The notes below the pieces were generated by a model. That model did not search any database and had not been told where the DNA came from. It saw nothing but the letters and a program-made list of their open reading frames with translations. Below, one piece after another: positions 21,712 through 29,399 of a DNA stretch of 36,734 bases (the stretch's first letter is position 1; the number at the start of each line of letters is the position of its first letter). This DNA comes from Firmicutes bacterium CAG:124. GTDB taxonomy: Bacteria; Bacillota; Clostridia; Oscillospirales; Oscillospiraceae. Position numbers and translations under genes: made by a program. The DNA is taken from the NCBI GenBank assembly GCA_000432135.1, contig HF990589.1:1-36734 (forward strand), read 5' to 3'.

Positions 21712-22905
21712 TTAGAACATCTTGCGCTTGTTGTCAGCGGAGTCGAGGTCCATCAGAGCCTTGACCGGGTCCTTGACCTGAGCCAGGAAGATCATAGCGG
21801 CAATGATGTACGGCTTGTAGGAAGCCTGCTTGTACAGAGGCACCAGATAGCGGTCGAACACGGAGTTGTCGACTTCGCCCTCGGGGCAGGACAGACCGGA
21901 GATGTCAGCGGGCAGGCAGTGCAGGTACAGAGCCTTGCCGTCCTTCGTCAGCTTCATCATCTCTTCGGAGCAGGTCCAGTCCTTATGCTCGGCGTTCTGC
22001 GCCAGCAGTTCCTTTTCGAGCTCGTCGATGCCCTTCTGGTCGCCCTTAACGTACAGCTCGGAGCGCTTTTCCATCGCCTTGAACGGAGCCCAGGACTTCG
22101 GATAGACGATATCGGCATCCTTAAAGGCCTCAGCCATGGAGTTGGTCTTGTGGAACTTGGAGCCGTACTTCTCGCAGTTCTTGCGGGCGATCTCTTCGAC
22201 CTCGGGGAACACATCGTATCCTTCCGGATGGGCCAGCGTGACGTCCATGCCGAAGCGGGTGAACAGGCCGATAACGCCCTGCGGGACGGACAGCGGCTTG
22301 CCGTAGCTGGGGCTGTAGGCCCAGGTCATGGCAACCTTCTTGCCCTTCAGGTTCTCAACGCCGCCGAAGTAGTGGATGACGTGCAGCATATCGGCCATGC
22401 ACTGCGTCGGATGGTCGACGTCGCACTGCAGGTTGACGAGCGTCGGACGCTGCTCAAGAATGCCGTCGCGGTAGCCTTCCTCCAGAGCGTCCATGAACGT
22501 CTTCTGGTACTCGTGGCCCTGATGGATGTACATATCGTCGCGGATGCCGATGACGTCGGCCATGAAGGAGACCATGTTGGCCGTCTCACGGACCGTCTCG
22601 CCATGGGCGATCTGGGACTTCTTCTCGTCGAGGACCTGCTCCTCGAGGCCGAGGAAGTTGCAGGCGGAGGCGAAGGAGAAGCGGGTACGGGTGGAGTTGT
22701 CGCGGAACAGGGAGATGCCCAGACCGGAGTTGAAGATCTTCGTGGACTTGTTGCGCTCACGCAGGTCGCGCAGAGCGTCGGCTACGGTAAAGACAGCGTC
22801 GATTTCGTCGTCGGTCTTGTCCCAGGTCCAGTAGAAGTCGGTCTTATACATATTGTTGATGTGGAGCTTCTCAAGATGTCTTGCCAGTTCAACAGTTTTG
22901 CTCAT
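21712..22905 (-). CDS. ygeW: YgeW-type knotted carbamoyltransferase
   Basis: A 397-residue aspartate/ornithine carbamoyltransferase-fold enzyme. The carbamoyl-phosphate loop is SLFRDNSTRTRFSF (STRTR at 71-75), with HCLPADISG in the C-terminal half. Long insertions and IHQGHEYQKTFMDALEEGY point to the YgeW subgroup rather than OTCase or ATCase. YgeW occurs in anaerobic purine (uric acid/xanthine) catabolic clusters; its physiological substrate is not firmly known to me. The ATG at 22903-22905 has AAGGAG upstream; the longer open frame is not supported. It lies 88 bp after ygeY with a hairpin repeat in the gap, and is followed by arcC. Confidence 0.9.
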   Translation of the reverse strand: MSKTVELARHLEKLHINNMYKTDFYWTWDKTDDEIDAVFTVADALRDLRERNKSTKIFNSGLGISLFRDNSTRTRFSFASACNFLGLEEQVLDEKKSQIAHGETVRETANMVSFMADVIGIRDDMYIHQGHEYQKTFMDALEEGYRDGILEQRPTLVNLQCDVDHPTQCMADMLHVIHYFGGVENLKGKKVAMTWAYSPSYGKPLSVPQGVIGLFTRFGMDVTLAHPEGYDVFPEVEEIARKNCEKYGSKFHKTNSMAEAFKDADIVYPKSWAPFKAMEKRSELYVKGDQKGIDELEKELLAQNAEHKDWTCSEEMMKLTKDGKALYLHCLPADISGLSCPEGEVDNSVFDRYLVPLYKQASYKPYIIAAMIFLAQVKDPVKALMDLDSADNKRKMF

Positions 22906-22954
22906 GTTCTTTCTCCTTAAAATATTATCGTATGCGTATTTCTTTCTGATGTGC

Positions 22955-22982
22955 CGGGCGGACAAAGGCATCCGCCCCTACA
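22955..22982. repeat. single-arm copy of the dispersed hairpin repeat
   Basis: GGGCGGA (22956-22962) / TCCGCCC (22971-22977) followed by CTACAG. It matches the arm type of the larger elements at 10185 and 24662 (hairpin of the form GGGCGGA...TCCGCCC next to CTACAG). It lies in the ygeY-ygeW gap, where it could affect mRNA stability or relative expression. Confidence 0.7.
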
Positions 22983-22993
22983 GCATTGGATTT

Positions 22994-24391
22994 TTACTTG
23001 ATGTCGTTGCCGGTGAGCTCCTGACGGAAGGAGGTGGCGGAGCCGTCCTTGTTCTCAGGCTTATAGAGCATGGGAACAGCTGCGTACAGCGCGGCGCAGA
23101 CGACCAGATCCTGCTTCCAGGTGATCTCGTTGGGGGCGTGTGCCTGAGACTCGGCGCCGGGGCCGAAGCCAACGCAGGGGATGCCGTAGCGGCCCTGGAT
23201 GGAAACGCCGTTGGTGGAGAAGGTCCACTTGTCGGTCAGCGGACGGCCCTCGCGCTTGGCCTTGGCAGTCTCGTCGGCCCACAGACGGTTCTCGCCCCAC
23301 AGGGCATGGTGCGCGTCGACCAGAGCCTGGACGTGCGGCGCGGAGGCCTTGTTGATCCAGGTCGGGAAGAAGCACTCGGTCTCATAGACATGGCCGGTCC
23401 ATGCGGGACGGTCGTACATATACATGGAAACCTTGACGTCCTTGGCATATTTCTTGCAGGCGGGCAGATCCTCGATCTCCTTCAGGCAGGACTGGTAGGT
23501 CTCGCCGGCCGTCATGCGGCGGTCGATGGAGATGGAGCAGGAGTCCGCAACTGCGCAGCGGGACGGGGAGGTATAGAAGATCTGGCTGGTGGTGCAGGTG
23601 CCGCGGCCGAGGAAGCGGGCGTCTTCGTAATGCTCGGGGTTGTACTTCGGGTCGAGCATCTTGACAAGGCCCTTGATCTCCTTGTCGTCGGCAGCGTCGT
23701 TCTCGTTGAGATCGCGGACGTTCAGGATGACCTCAGCCATCTTGTGGATCGCGTTGTCGCCGCGCTCCGGAGCGGAGCCGTGGCAGGAAACGCCGTGCAT
23801 ATCGACGCGGATCTCCATTCTGCCGCGATGGCCGCGGTAGATGCCGCCGTCGGTCGGCTCGGTGGAGATGACGAACTCGACCTTGCTGCGTGCGTCCTCG
23901 GGGCCGTTAAAGTATTCGTTGACAATGGACTGCCAGCACATACCGTCGCAGTCCTCCTCCTGCACGGAGCCGACGACCATGATCTTGTAGCCCTCGGGAA
24001 TGAGGTTCAGGTCCTTCATGATCTTCGCACCGTAGGCAGCGGAGGCCATGCCGCCCTCCTGGTCGGAGCCGCCGCGGCCGTAGATGATCTCGTCGGTCTC
24101 GTAGCCGGTGTAGGGATCCGCGGTCCAGTTTTCGCGGTTGCCGATGCCGACGGTATCGATATGGGAGTCGATGGCGATGATCTTGTCGCCAGTGCCCATC
24201 CAGCCGATGACGTTGCCGAGCTTGTCGAACTCGACCTTGTCATAGCCCAGCTTTTCCATCTCGGCGGCGATGCGCTTGACGACGCCCTCTTCCTCGCAGG
24301 ACTCGGACGGGATCGCGATCATGTCGCGGAGGAACTTTGCCATGTCAGCCCGGTAGCCTTCGGCAGCCTTCTTGATAGCATCATAATTCAT
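22994..24391 (-). CDS. ygeY: YgeY-type M20 metallohydrolase
   Basis: A 465-residue M20/ArgE-DapE-family dinuclear zinc hydrolase of the YgeY group. Metal ligands are DSHIDTVG (His77, Asp79), GRGGSDQEGG (Asp110), EED (Glu145-146), TEPTDG and the C-terminal AHAPNE His. The family cleaves amide or carbamoyl bonds; YgeY's own substrate is not established to my knowledge. It is the first gene of the ygeY-ygeW-arcC unit behind a strong promoter. The ATG at 24389-24391 has GGGAGG about 12 nt upstream, a rather long spacing. The other members of the E. coli-type cluster (ygeX, ssnA, hyuA, xdh) are not in the window. Confidence 0.9.
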   Translation of the reverse strand: MNYDAIKKAAEGYRADMAKFLRDMIAIPSESCEEEGVVKRIAAEMEKLGYDKVEFDKLGNVIGWMGTGDKIIAIDSHIDTVGIGNRENWTADPYTGYETDEIIYGRGGSDQEGGMASAAYGAKIMKDLNLIPEGYKIMVVGSVQEEDCDGMCWQSIVNEYFNGPEDARSKVEFVISTEPTDGGIYRGHRGRMEIRVDMHGVSCHGSAPERGDNAIHKMAEVILNVRDLNENDAADDKEIKGLVKMLDPKYNPEHYEDARFLGRGTCTTSQIFYTSPSRCAVADSCSISIDRRMTAGETYQSCLKEIEDLPACKKYAKDVKVSMYMYDRPAWTGHVYETECFFPTWINKASAPHVQALVDAHHALWGENRLWADETAKAKREGRPLTDKWTFSTNGVSIQGRYGIPCVGFGPGAESQAHAPNEITWKQDLVVCAALYAAVPMLYKPENKDGSATSFRQELTGNDIK

Positions 24392-24442
24392 AAACGCAGG
24401 GTACCTCCCATTTATTTATTTATTATTCTTTCTGATCTGCGG

Positions 24443-24499
24443 CGTCTGCCGTGCAGACGTCTTCTGCTACCATCATACCACATGAAAAGCAGATGTCAA
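24443..24499 (-). promoter_or_regulatory. promoter of ygeY-ygeW-arcC with leader dyad
   Basis: On the minus strand TTGACA (24494-24499), 16 bp, TATGAT (24472-24477) preceded by TGG (extended -10). Just downstream, in the leader, is a 7-bp dyad CGTCTGC (24443-24449) / GCAGACG (24453-24459), a possible operator or RNA hairpin. Confidence 0.75.
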
Positions 24500-24584
24500 A
24501 CAAAATTTTTGCTGACCTAAAATTTTTTATGAAGGTTTGCTTTTTACACATGTTTATATAGGAATATATGTATTTCAAGGGAAA

Positions 24585-24611
24585 AGAAGGCTGCCCGGCG
24601 GGCGGCCTTCT
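24585..24611 (-). terminator. terminator of the Dlt-like operon
   Basis: GAAGGCTGCCC pairs with GGGCGGCCTTC around a GGC loop (one mismatch); on the minus strand TTTTCCCTT follows. It lies past the hairpin repeats downstream of the deacetylase gene. Confidence 0.65.
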
Positions 24612-24661
24612 CTGCAAATCAAAAACCGATTTTCATAAAGCGAAGCAAGTACACAGCGTCT

Positions 24662-24944
24662 GTAGGAGCCGACGACTCTGTCGGCTCGCTGGAAGCAGTG
24701 GCTTTTTCCGGAAACCCAAGGCGAATCCGTATGCGCTTCCCAACACGTTTGTAGGGGCCGATGCCCACATCGGCCCGGCAGAGCGCACCGTTTTTACGAA
24801 AATCTTCGGCGAATTCGTAACTGCCTCACGGGCCGATGTGGGCATCGGCCCCTACAGTCAAAGCGGAAGGCGCGTACGAATTCGCCGCAAAACTCCAGCC
24901 AGCGGTTGTATTCCGTGCGGGCGGACAGAGTCGTCCGCCCCTAC
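24662..24944. repeat. nested inverted-hairpin repeat element, copy 2
   Basis: Outer arms 24662-24689 and 24917-24944 are inverted copies of each other, each a hairpin (GAGCCGAC/GTCGGCTC left, GGGCGGAC/GTCCGCCC right, with complementary loops GACTCT and AGAGTC). Inner arms 24751-24777 and 24829-24855 are exact inverted copies of the GTAGGGGCCGATGCCCACAT unit also found at 10185. The 51-bp interior matches copy 1 in reverse orientation. No transposase is encoded, so this is a non-autonomous or REP-type element. With the terminator and promoter it fills the 602-bp gap between ygeY and the deacetylase gene. Confidence 0.85.
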
Positions 24945-24993
24945 AGGCAAGCTGGAAGCGCTGTATCATAAAACACAGCCTGCTTCTCCTGTT

Positions 24994-26823
24994 TTACCGG
25001 ATCATATCCAGCAGCGCCTCCGGCGAGACATCCTCCGTAATGCCGAAGCGGAGCATGGCGTAAAGCGTCTGCGGCAGGCCCTTGACGACGGTGTTGACGC
25101 CAGGATTGGTCGAGAGCGTCACGTGCACGCCGAGAGACTGGAGCGTGACCTGCGCCAGCGTCGAGTACTGCCCCGCAGGGTACGCCAGCACGTCGACCGG
25201 CCGGCCCGTTGCGTCCTCCAACAGTGCACGGCTGCGCGTAAAGTCCTCCGTCAGCGCCTGCACGTAGGCCTCTTCGCTTTCGCTGGAAAGCTGGAGAATG
25301 TTCTCCCGCACGGCGGAGCCTGTCTCATACGGCGGCCACTGGTGCATATCATACGTGTGGCTCTGGATGGAAATGAGGCCGGACGCGGTCATTTCCGCCG
25401 CCTCAGCCGCGCCGAAGTGCGGCGTGATGGCATAGTCCGTATCCTTGTAATGATCCGTTCCGAACGAAACGCCGATGGCGAAGATCGTCGCCTTCATGCT
25501 GTATTTCTGTAAGATCGGGTAAGCAAGCGTATAATTGCTCCTGTACCCGTCGTCAAAGGTGATGACGACCGGCTTCTCAGGAAGCGGCTCGCCCCGCAGG
25601 ACATACGCCTGCAGCTCGTCAAACGAGACGCCGGTATACCCGGCCTCGGAAAGCGCCCGGATCTGCGCCTCAAACTGCTCCGGGGACACCATTTCGCTGT
25701 TCGTCACGTCCTCGGACAGATGGTGGTACATGAGGATGGGCACCTGCGTGCTGATCTCATCGGCCGAAAGCGCCGCCGGGGACAGGACGTTCAGGAAATA
25801 ATCCTCCGGGGTGTCGGCGGTCACATAGGTTCCGAAATCGTCCGGGATCCAGAGATCTGTGCGGCCTGTCATGCGGGCGCAGATCATCTCGCCGACGTTG
25901 TTGCGGAAGTGCGTGCCGTCGTAGAAATAGCGCATCTCGCAGCTGACGCTGCTGGACGAAAAATCCCAGAACGGCGTGACCTGTGCCAGCGAGCGGTAAA
26001 ACTGCGCGACGGTTTCCGGTTCATAATTTTTCAGATACTCAGCATATACCGGCCCGGCCGCGACGGTGAGGTTCACACCCGCTTCCTCGCACAGGGTCTT
26101 GATCGCCGCGACGCTCTGCATACACTGCTCCGTGTACGGAAGCGAGAGCGTCTGGTGCGGATAGTCGGCGAAGACGGGGTAGCTTTCGAGATAACGCTCC
26201 TCGCTGCCGATCGGCTCTGCGTCGCGCACACGCTTGTCATAGCAGCCTGTCCGCTCGTCAAACACGTCGAACGTCTGCGGCAGAATGGTGTCCGTGCGCA
26301 GCGCGTTCAGCTTGGCCAGCGCATAGCGCGGGTCGGCGAAGAGATAGCGCGTGTAATAGGACAGCACGGACGTGTCCGGGTCCTCCTTATAGTGGAGGTT
26401 CTTCGTCAGCCGGTCGGATTCCTCGTCGTAGGTCAGGCCGTTGTCGAGATAGACGTTCAGAATGAGGTTTTTGACCTCGTAATGCTCCACCAGATACCGC
26501 GCGATCTTTTCGCAGTCGCGCATATCCGCGCCGTACATGATGAGATTGTAAAAGCTGGCGTCATACGCCTCGTTGAACGCGTCCACCGGGAACGAGCTGG
26601 TGGACGAGCAGCCGAGGATATAGGAATCGTATTCGTCGTGGTGCTGTTCGAGATAGCTGAACTTTGCCACGCGCGGGTTATTCGTCTCATCGTAGGAGAA
26701 CCAGGACAGCAGCCTGTCCCCGAACGCGCCGAAGGGGTCGACGGCAAGATTCAGCCCCGCCAGCAGCGCGGCCAGCACAAGGACGGTCACGAGAAAGACC
26801 AGCACCCATTTTTTTGAACTCAT
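24994..26823 (-). CDS. SGNH/DltD-like protein fused to a polysaccharide deacetylase
   Basis: A 609-residue extracellular membrane-anchored protein. Residues 6-27 are an N-terminal signal anchor. Residues about 50-330 look like an SGNH-hydrolase-type domain of the kind partnering MBOAT acyltransferases (ILGCSSTSS at 69-77 as the Ser block; FYDGTHFRNN with Asp302/His305 as the Asp-His block). Residues 360-609 are a NodB-type deacetylase: VVITFDDGY (Asp424, Asp425) and QSHTYDMH (His489, His494) are the metal and base motifs. It is the last gene of the operon, 12 bp after the MBOAT gene. Likely role: the final step of modifying a cell-surface polymer, with de-N-acetylation in the same polypeptide. 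The polymer is unknown. Confidence 0.85.
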   Translation of the reverse strand: MSSKKWVLVFLVTVLVLAALLAGLNLAVDPFGAFGDRLLSWFSYDETNNPRVAKFSYLEQHHDEYDSYILGCSSTSSFPVDAFNEAYDASFYNLIMYGADMRDCEKIARYLVEHYEVKNLILNVYLDNGLTYDEESDRLTKNLHYKEDPDTSVLSYYTRYLFADPRYALAKLNALRTDTILPQTFDVFDERTGCYDKRVRDAEPIGSEERYLESYPVFADYPHQTLSLPYTEQCMQSVAAIKTLCEEAGVNLTVAAGPVYAEYLKNYEPETVAQFYRSLAQVTPFWDFSSSSVSCEMRYFYDGTHFRNNVGEMICARMTGRTDLWIPDDFGTYVTADTPEDYFLNVLSPAALSADEISTQVPILMYHHLSEDVTNSEMVSPEQFEAQIRALSEAGYTGVSFDELQAYVLRGEPLPEKPVVITFDDGYRSNYTLAYPILQKYSMKATIFAIGVSFGTDHYKDTDYAITPHFGAAEAAEMTASGLISIQSHTYDMHQWPPYETGSAVRENILQLSSESEEAYVQALTEDFTRSRALLEDATGRPVDVLAYPAGQYSTLAQVTLQSLGVHVTLSTNPGVNTVVKGLPQTLYAMLRFGITEDVSPEALLDMIR

Positions 26824-26835
26824 TCGATCACCGCC

Positions 26836-28380
26836 TCAGAACTGCGTATAGATAAAGCCCGACGGGATATACCCGGCCCGGAACACGCCGAGCAGCAGCA
26901 CGGCCAGCAGCAGCGCCGTCACGGTAAGCCACTGCACAAAGCCAGACTTCTTTTCCAGCGCAGCCCGGATCTGCACGCCGCGCTCCTGCAAGCACTCAAG
27001 CGTCAGCAAAACGGCCAGTCCCAGCGCGATCACAAGAAAATCCGTCTTCGCAAGGCCGAACGACAAAAGCGTCCCGTCGAGCAGCTGTGACGGCTGCGGA
27101 TGCAGCACGGTCGTCTTCAAGAATCGGAACACACAGCTCAGACGCGGCGAACGCGTGAAATACCGCCCGATGAACACCAGCAGCATCGTGCGCAGCGTCA
27201 TGAACACGCGCCATGCGGCGGACTTGTCGTTGATGTGCAGCGCCGCTTTCCAGCGCAAAAACGTCCGCTCCAGCAGGAGCGAGGCCGTAATGAGCACGCC
27301 GTTCCACAGGCCGAAGGCAATATAGCGGAAGTTCGCCCCGTGCCAGATGCCGATGATGAGATAGACGATGAACGTCGCAAGCGACGTGGCAAAGATCTTG
27401 CCGCCCGTGCCTCTGATGTGCGTGCGGGCCCAGCGGGAGAGTCTGCCGAAGGCTTTCGACAGCGACAGCGGATAAAACACATAGTCGCGCATCCACGCGC
27501 CGAGCGTAATGTGCCAGCGCCGCCAGTATTCCGTCAGGGACATTGCGAAGATCGGGCGGCGGAAATTCTCGGCCATGTCAATGCCGAACATCCGCGCGAC
27601 ACCGCGCGTAATATCGATGCCGCCGGAAAAATCGCAGTAGAGCTGAATGCAGTAGAACAGAATGCCGCTGGCAATGACCGCGCCGCCGTAGGGGCAGTTT
27701 TCCGTGATGACAACGTTGACCAGCACAGCCGCCCGGTCGGCGATGACGAGCTTTTTGAAATACCCCCAGAGGCAAAGCTGGATGCCGAATTTGAGATCGC
27801 GCCAGTCCAGACTGCGCTCTGCTAAAAGCTGCGGGGCAAGCTGGTCGTACCGGCTGATGGGGCCCTGCACCATCTGCGGAAAGAACGAGACGAACAGGCC
27901 GTATTTCAGCGGGTTTTTCTGCGCGGGGAGCTTTCCGCGGTAAACGTCGATGACATAGCCCACGCTCTGGAAGATGAAATACGACAGGCCCAGCGGCACG
28001 ACGAAATCCCACCGGGGAAGCTTGTCCCCGAGGGCGGGCGGCAGCGCGGAGGCCGTGAAGTTCCAGTATTTCATGAGATACAACAGCCCGAAGCACAGCA
28101 CGAGACAGGCCGCGCAGATCTGCTTCTTCGCGCGGCGCACGGCGGTCTTTGCCGCCTTATCCGGCGCGGGACGCGCGTTCTGCTTTTCGAGCAGCAGCCC
28201 CGCCAGCCACGTCAGTCCCGCGACCAGCACGAGCCAGACGGCGCTTTTGACGCCGCCAACCAGGTAAAAGACCATGCTTGCCAGCAGCAGCACGACCCAC
28301 TGCGCCCGCTTCGGAACCAGATAATACAGCACGACGCCTGCCGTGACGAGCCCCACAAAGGGCAGGGAGGCAAAGGACAT
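26836..28380 (-). CDS. MBOAT O-acyltransferase (DltB/AlgI-like)
   Basis: A 514-residue polytopic membrane protein with about ten hydrophobic segments. MBOAT hallmarks are SYFIFQSVGYVIDVYRG, PQMVQGPI, SLTEYWRRWHITLGAW (His290) and GIWHGANFRYIAFGLWNG with the invariant His347. These enzymes move an acyl or aminoacyl group from a carrier across the membrane onto a surface polymer. It starts 1 nt after the carrier-protein stop (translational coupling), so the group it transfers should come from that carrier. DltB (D-alanyl transfer) is the nearest functional model; AlgI-type O-acetylation is an alternative but would not need the carrier. Confidence 0.92.
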   Translation of the reverse strand: MSFASLPFVGLVTAGVVLYYLVPKRAQWVVLLLASMVFYLVGGVKSAVWLVLVAGLTWLAGLLLEKQNARPAPDKAAKTAVRRAKKQICAACLVLCFGLLYLMKYWNFTASALPPALGDKLPRWDFVVPLGLSYFIFQSVGYVIDVYRGKLPAQKNPLKYGLFVSFFPQMVQGPISRYDQLAPQLLAERSLDWRDLKFGIQLCLWGYFKKLVIADRAAVLVNVVITENCPYGGAVIASGILFYCIQLYCDFSGGIDITRGVARMFGIDMAENFRRPIFAMSLTEYWRRWHITLGAWMRDYVFYPLSLSKAFGRLSRWARTHIRGTGGKIFATSLATFIVYLIIGIWHGANFRYIAFGLWNGVLITASLLLERTFLRWKAALHINDKSAAWRVFMTLRTMLLVFIGRYFTRSPRLSCVFRFLKTTVLHPQPSQLLDGTLLSFGLAKTDFLVIALGLAVLLTLECLQERGVQIRAALEKKSGFVQWLTVTALLLAVLLLGVFRAGYIPSGFIYTQF

Positions 28381-28381
28381 C

Positions 28382-28609
28382 TCAGCTCTGACGGCTCTCG
28401 ATGAGCTCCTCGATGGCTTCGACGCTGTTGAAATTTTCCGGCGTCAGATCGTCCACGCCAAGTTCCACATCGAACGCCTCCATCAGTTCCGTCACGACCG
28501 CGACGATATCCAGCGAGTCGATCAGGCCGTCGTCGATGAGGGCTTTTTCGTTCTCAAAGTCGATGCCCGGGCAAATCTCCGTCAGGATCTCCATGATCTG
28601 CTTTCTCAT
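28382..28609 (-). CDS. acyl/aminoacyl carrier protein (DltC-like)
   Basis: A 75-residue acidic four-helix carrier protein. GLIDSLDIVAVVTELMEAFD contains Ser32, the 4'-phosphopantetheine attachment site in the DSL motif. Its place between the adenylating enzyme/GNAT genes and the MBOAT gene makes it the thioester carrier of this pathway, as DltC is in the dlt operon. RBS AAAGGAG about 10 nt before the ATG. Confidence 0.92.
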   Translation of the reverse strand: MRKQIMEILTEICPGIDFENEKALIDDGLIDSLDIVAVVTELMEAFDVELGVDDLTPENFNSVEAIEELIESRQS

Positions 28610-28628
28610 AGTGTCAAAACTCCTTTAT

Positions 28629-29399
28629 CTATCCCAGCCTCAGCACAACGGACTGCCATCCGTCCGGCTGAAACTGATTTTTTTCATAGAAATGCTCGGC
28701 AGGGGCGTTCCCCACCCGCGCCCAGACGGCGCATTTCTGCCCGCCGGTCTTTGCTTCCAGCAGCTTCAGCAGCTGCCCGGCGTATCCGCGCCCCCGGCAG
28801 TCCGCACGGACGGCCAGATGGCGGATCTCGCACTGCGCCCGCCCGGGCGCGTAGTGCAGCAAGCCAGAAATGCCGTCCGCATCCGAAAGGCACAGCACCT
28901 GTCCGGCACTGACCGCCTGCCGGAGTTCTTCCTCCGGCGGGATGCAGCCCGTCAGCGGGTCGAACTGCGCAAGCAGAAACGCCCGCACGGCCTCAAAGGA
29001 AGCCTCTGACGCAGTTTCCGCGTTATCTGGCGCAGGAATTGCCGCCCGTGTGCGCCGCAGGCGGTGAAAGCACTCCGCAAAGCCGAGCGCGCCCAGCGCG
29101 TCCTGCGCCCGGCGCATGGCGTCCCGGTCTTTTTCCCGGCAGGCCAGCTCCGTGACGAGCGGGAGCGTCTGCCCAGGCAGGCAAAGCTTCGCACCGGGGT
29201 GCAGATAGAAGTTCAGGAGCCGGTACCCGGCCCGCTGCCGCAGCAGCAGCAGAAAGCCGTCTCTTTCCTCGTAAAAAAGCCCGGCATCGATTTCGCGCTG
29301 GTAGTCTGCCGGGGATAAAAAGCAGTTGGTCACCACGCCGCGCCGCAGCTGCGCGGACAGAAGCGGCGTAAGCGCCGCGCAGCTCTCAACTCTGCGCAT
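28629..29399 (-). CDS. GNAT-family N-acetyltransferase
   Basis: A 256-residue protein. The C-terminal half (about 150-256) is a GNAT domain: CEIRHLAVRADCRGRGYAGQ with acetyl-CoA motif A (RGRGYAG), followed by LLKLLEAK and FYEKNQFQPDGW. The N-terminal half has no motif I recognise. It overlaps the adenylating enzyme gene by 14 bp and precedes the carrier gene, an unusual insertion compared with canonical dltABCD. It may acetylate the activated amino acid or the carrier-bound group before MBOAT transfer; this is inferred only from position. Confidence 0.82.
   Translation of the reverse strand: MRRVESCAALTPLLSAQLRRGVVTNCFLSPADYQREIDAGLFYEERDGFLLLLRQRAGYRLLNFYLHPGAKLCLPGQTLPLVTELACREKDRDAMRRAQDALGALGFAECFHRLRRTRAAIPAPDNAETASEASFEAVRAFLLAQFDPLTGCIPPEEELRQAVSAGQVLCLSDADGISGLLHYAPGRAQCEIRHLAVRADCRGRGYAGQLLKLLEAKTGGQKCAVWARVGNAPAEHFYEKNQFQPDGWQSVVLRLG

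Noticed and set aside
24400..24560. Riboswitch in the ygeY leader
   Set aside because: Only a 7-bp dyad and a promoter are seen; no conserved aptamer core (purine, TPP, cobalamin or other) could be recognised.
24662..24944. Hairpin repeats as a CRISPR array
   Set aside because: Only paired inverted arms with conserved interiors are present; there are no regularly spaced direct repeats with unique spacers and no cas genes.
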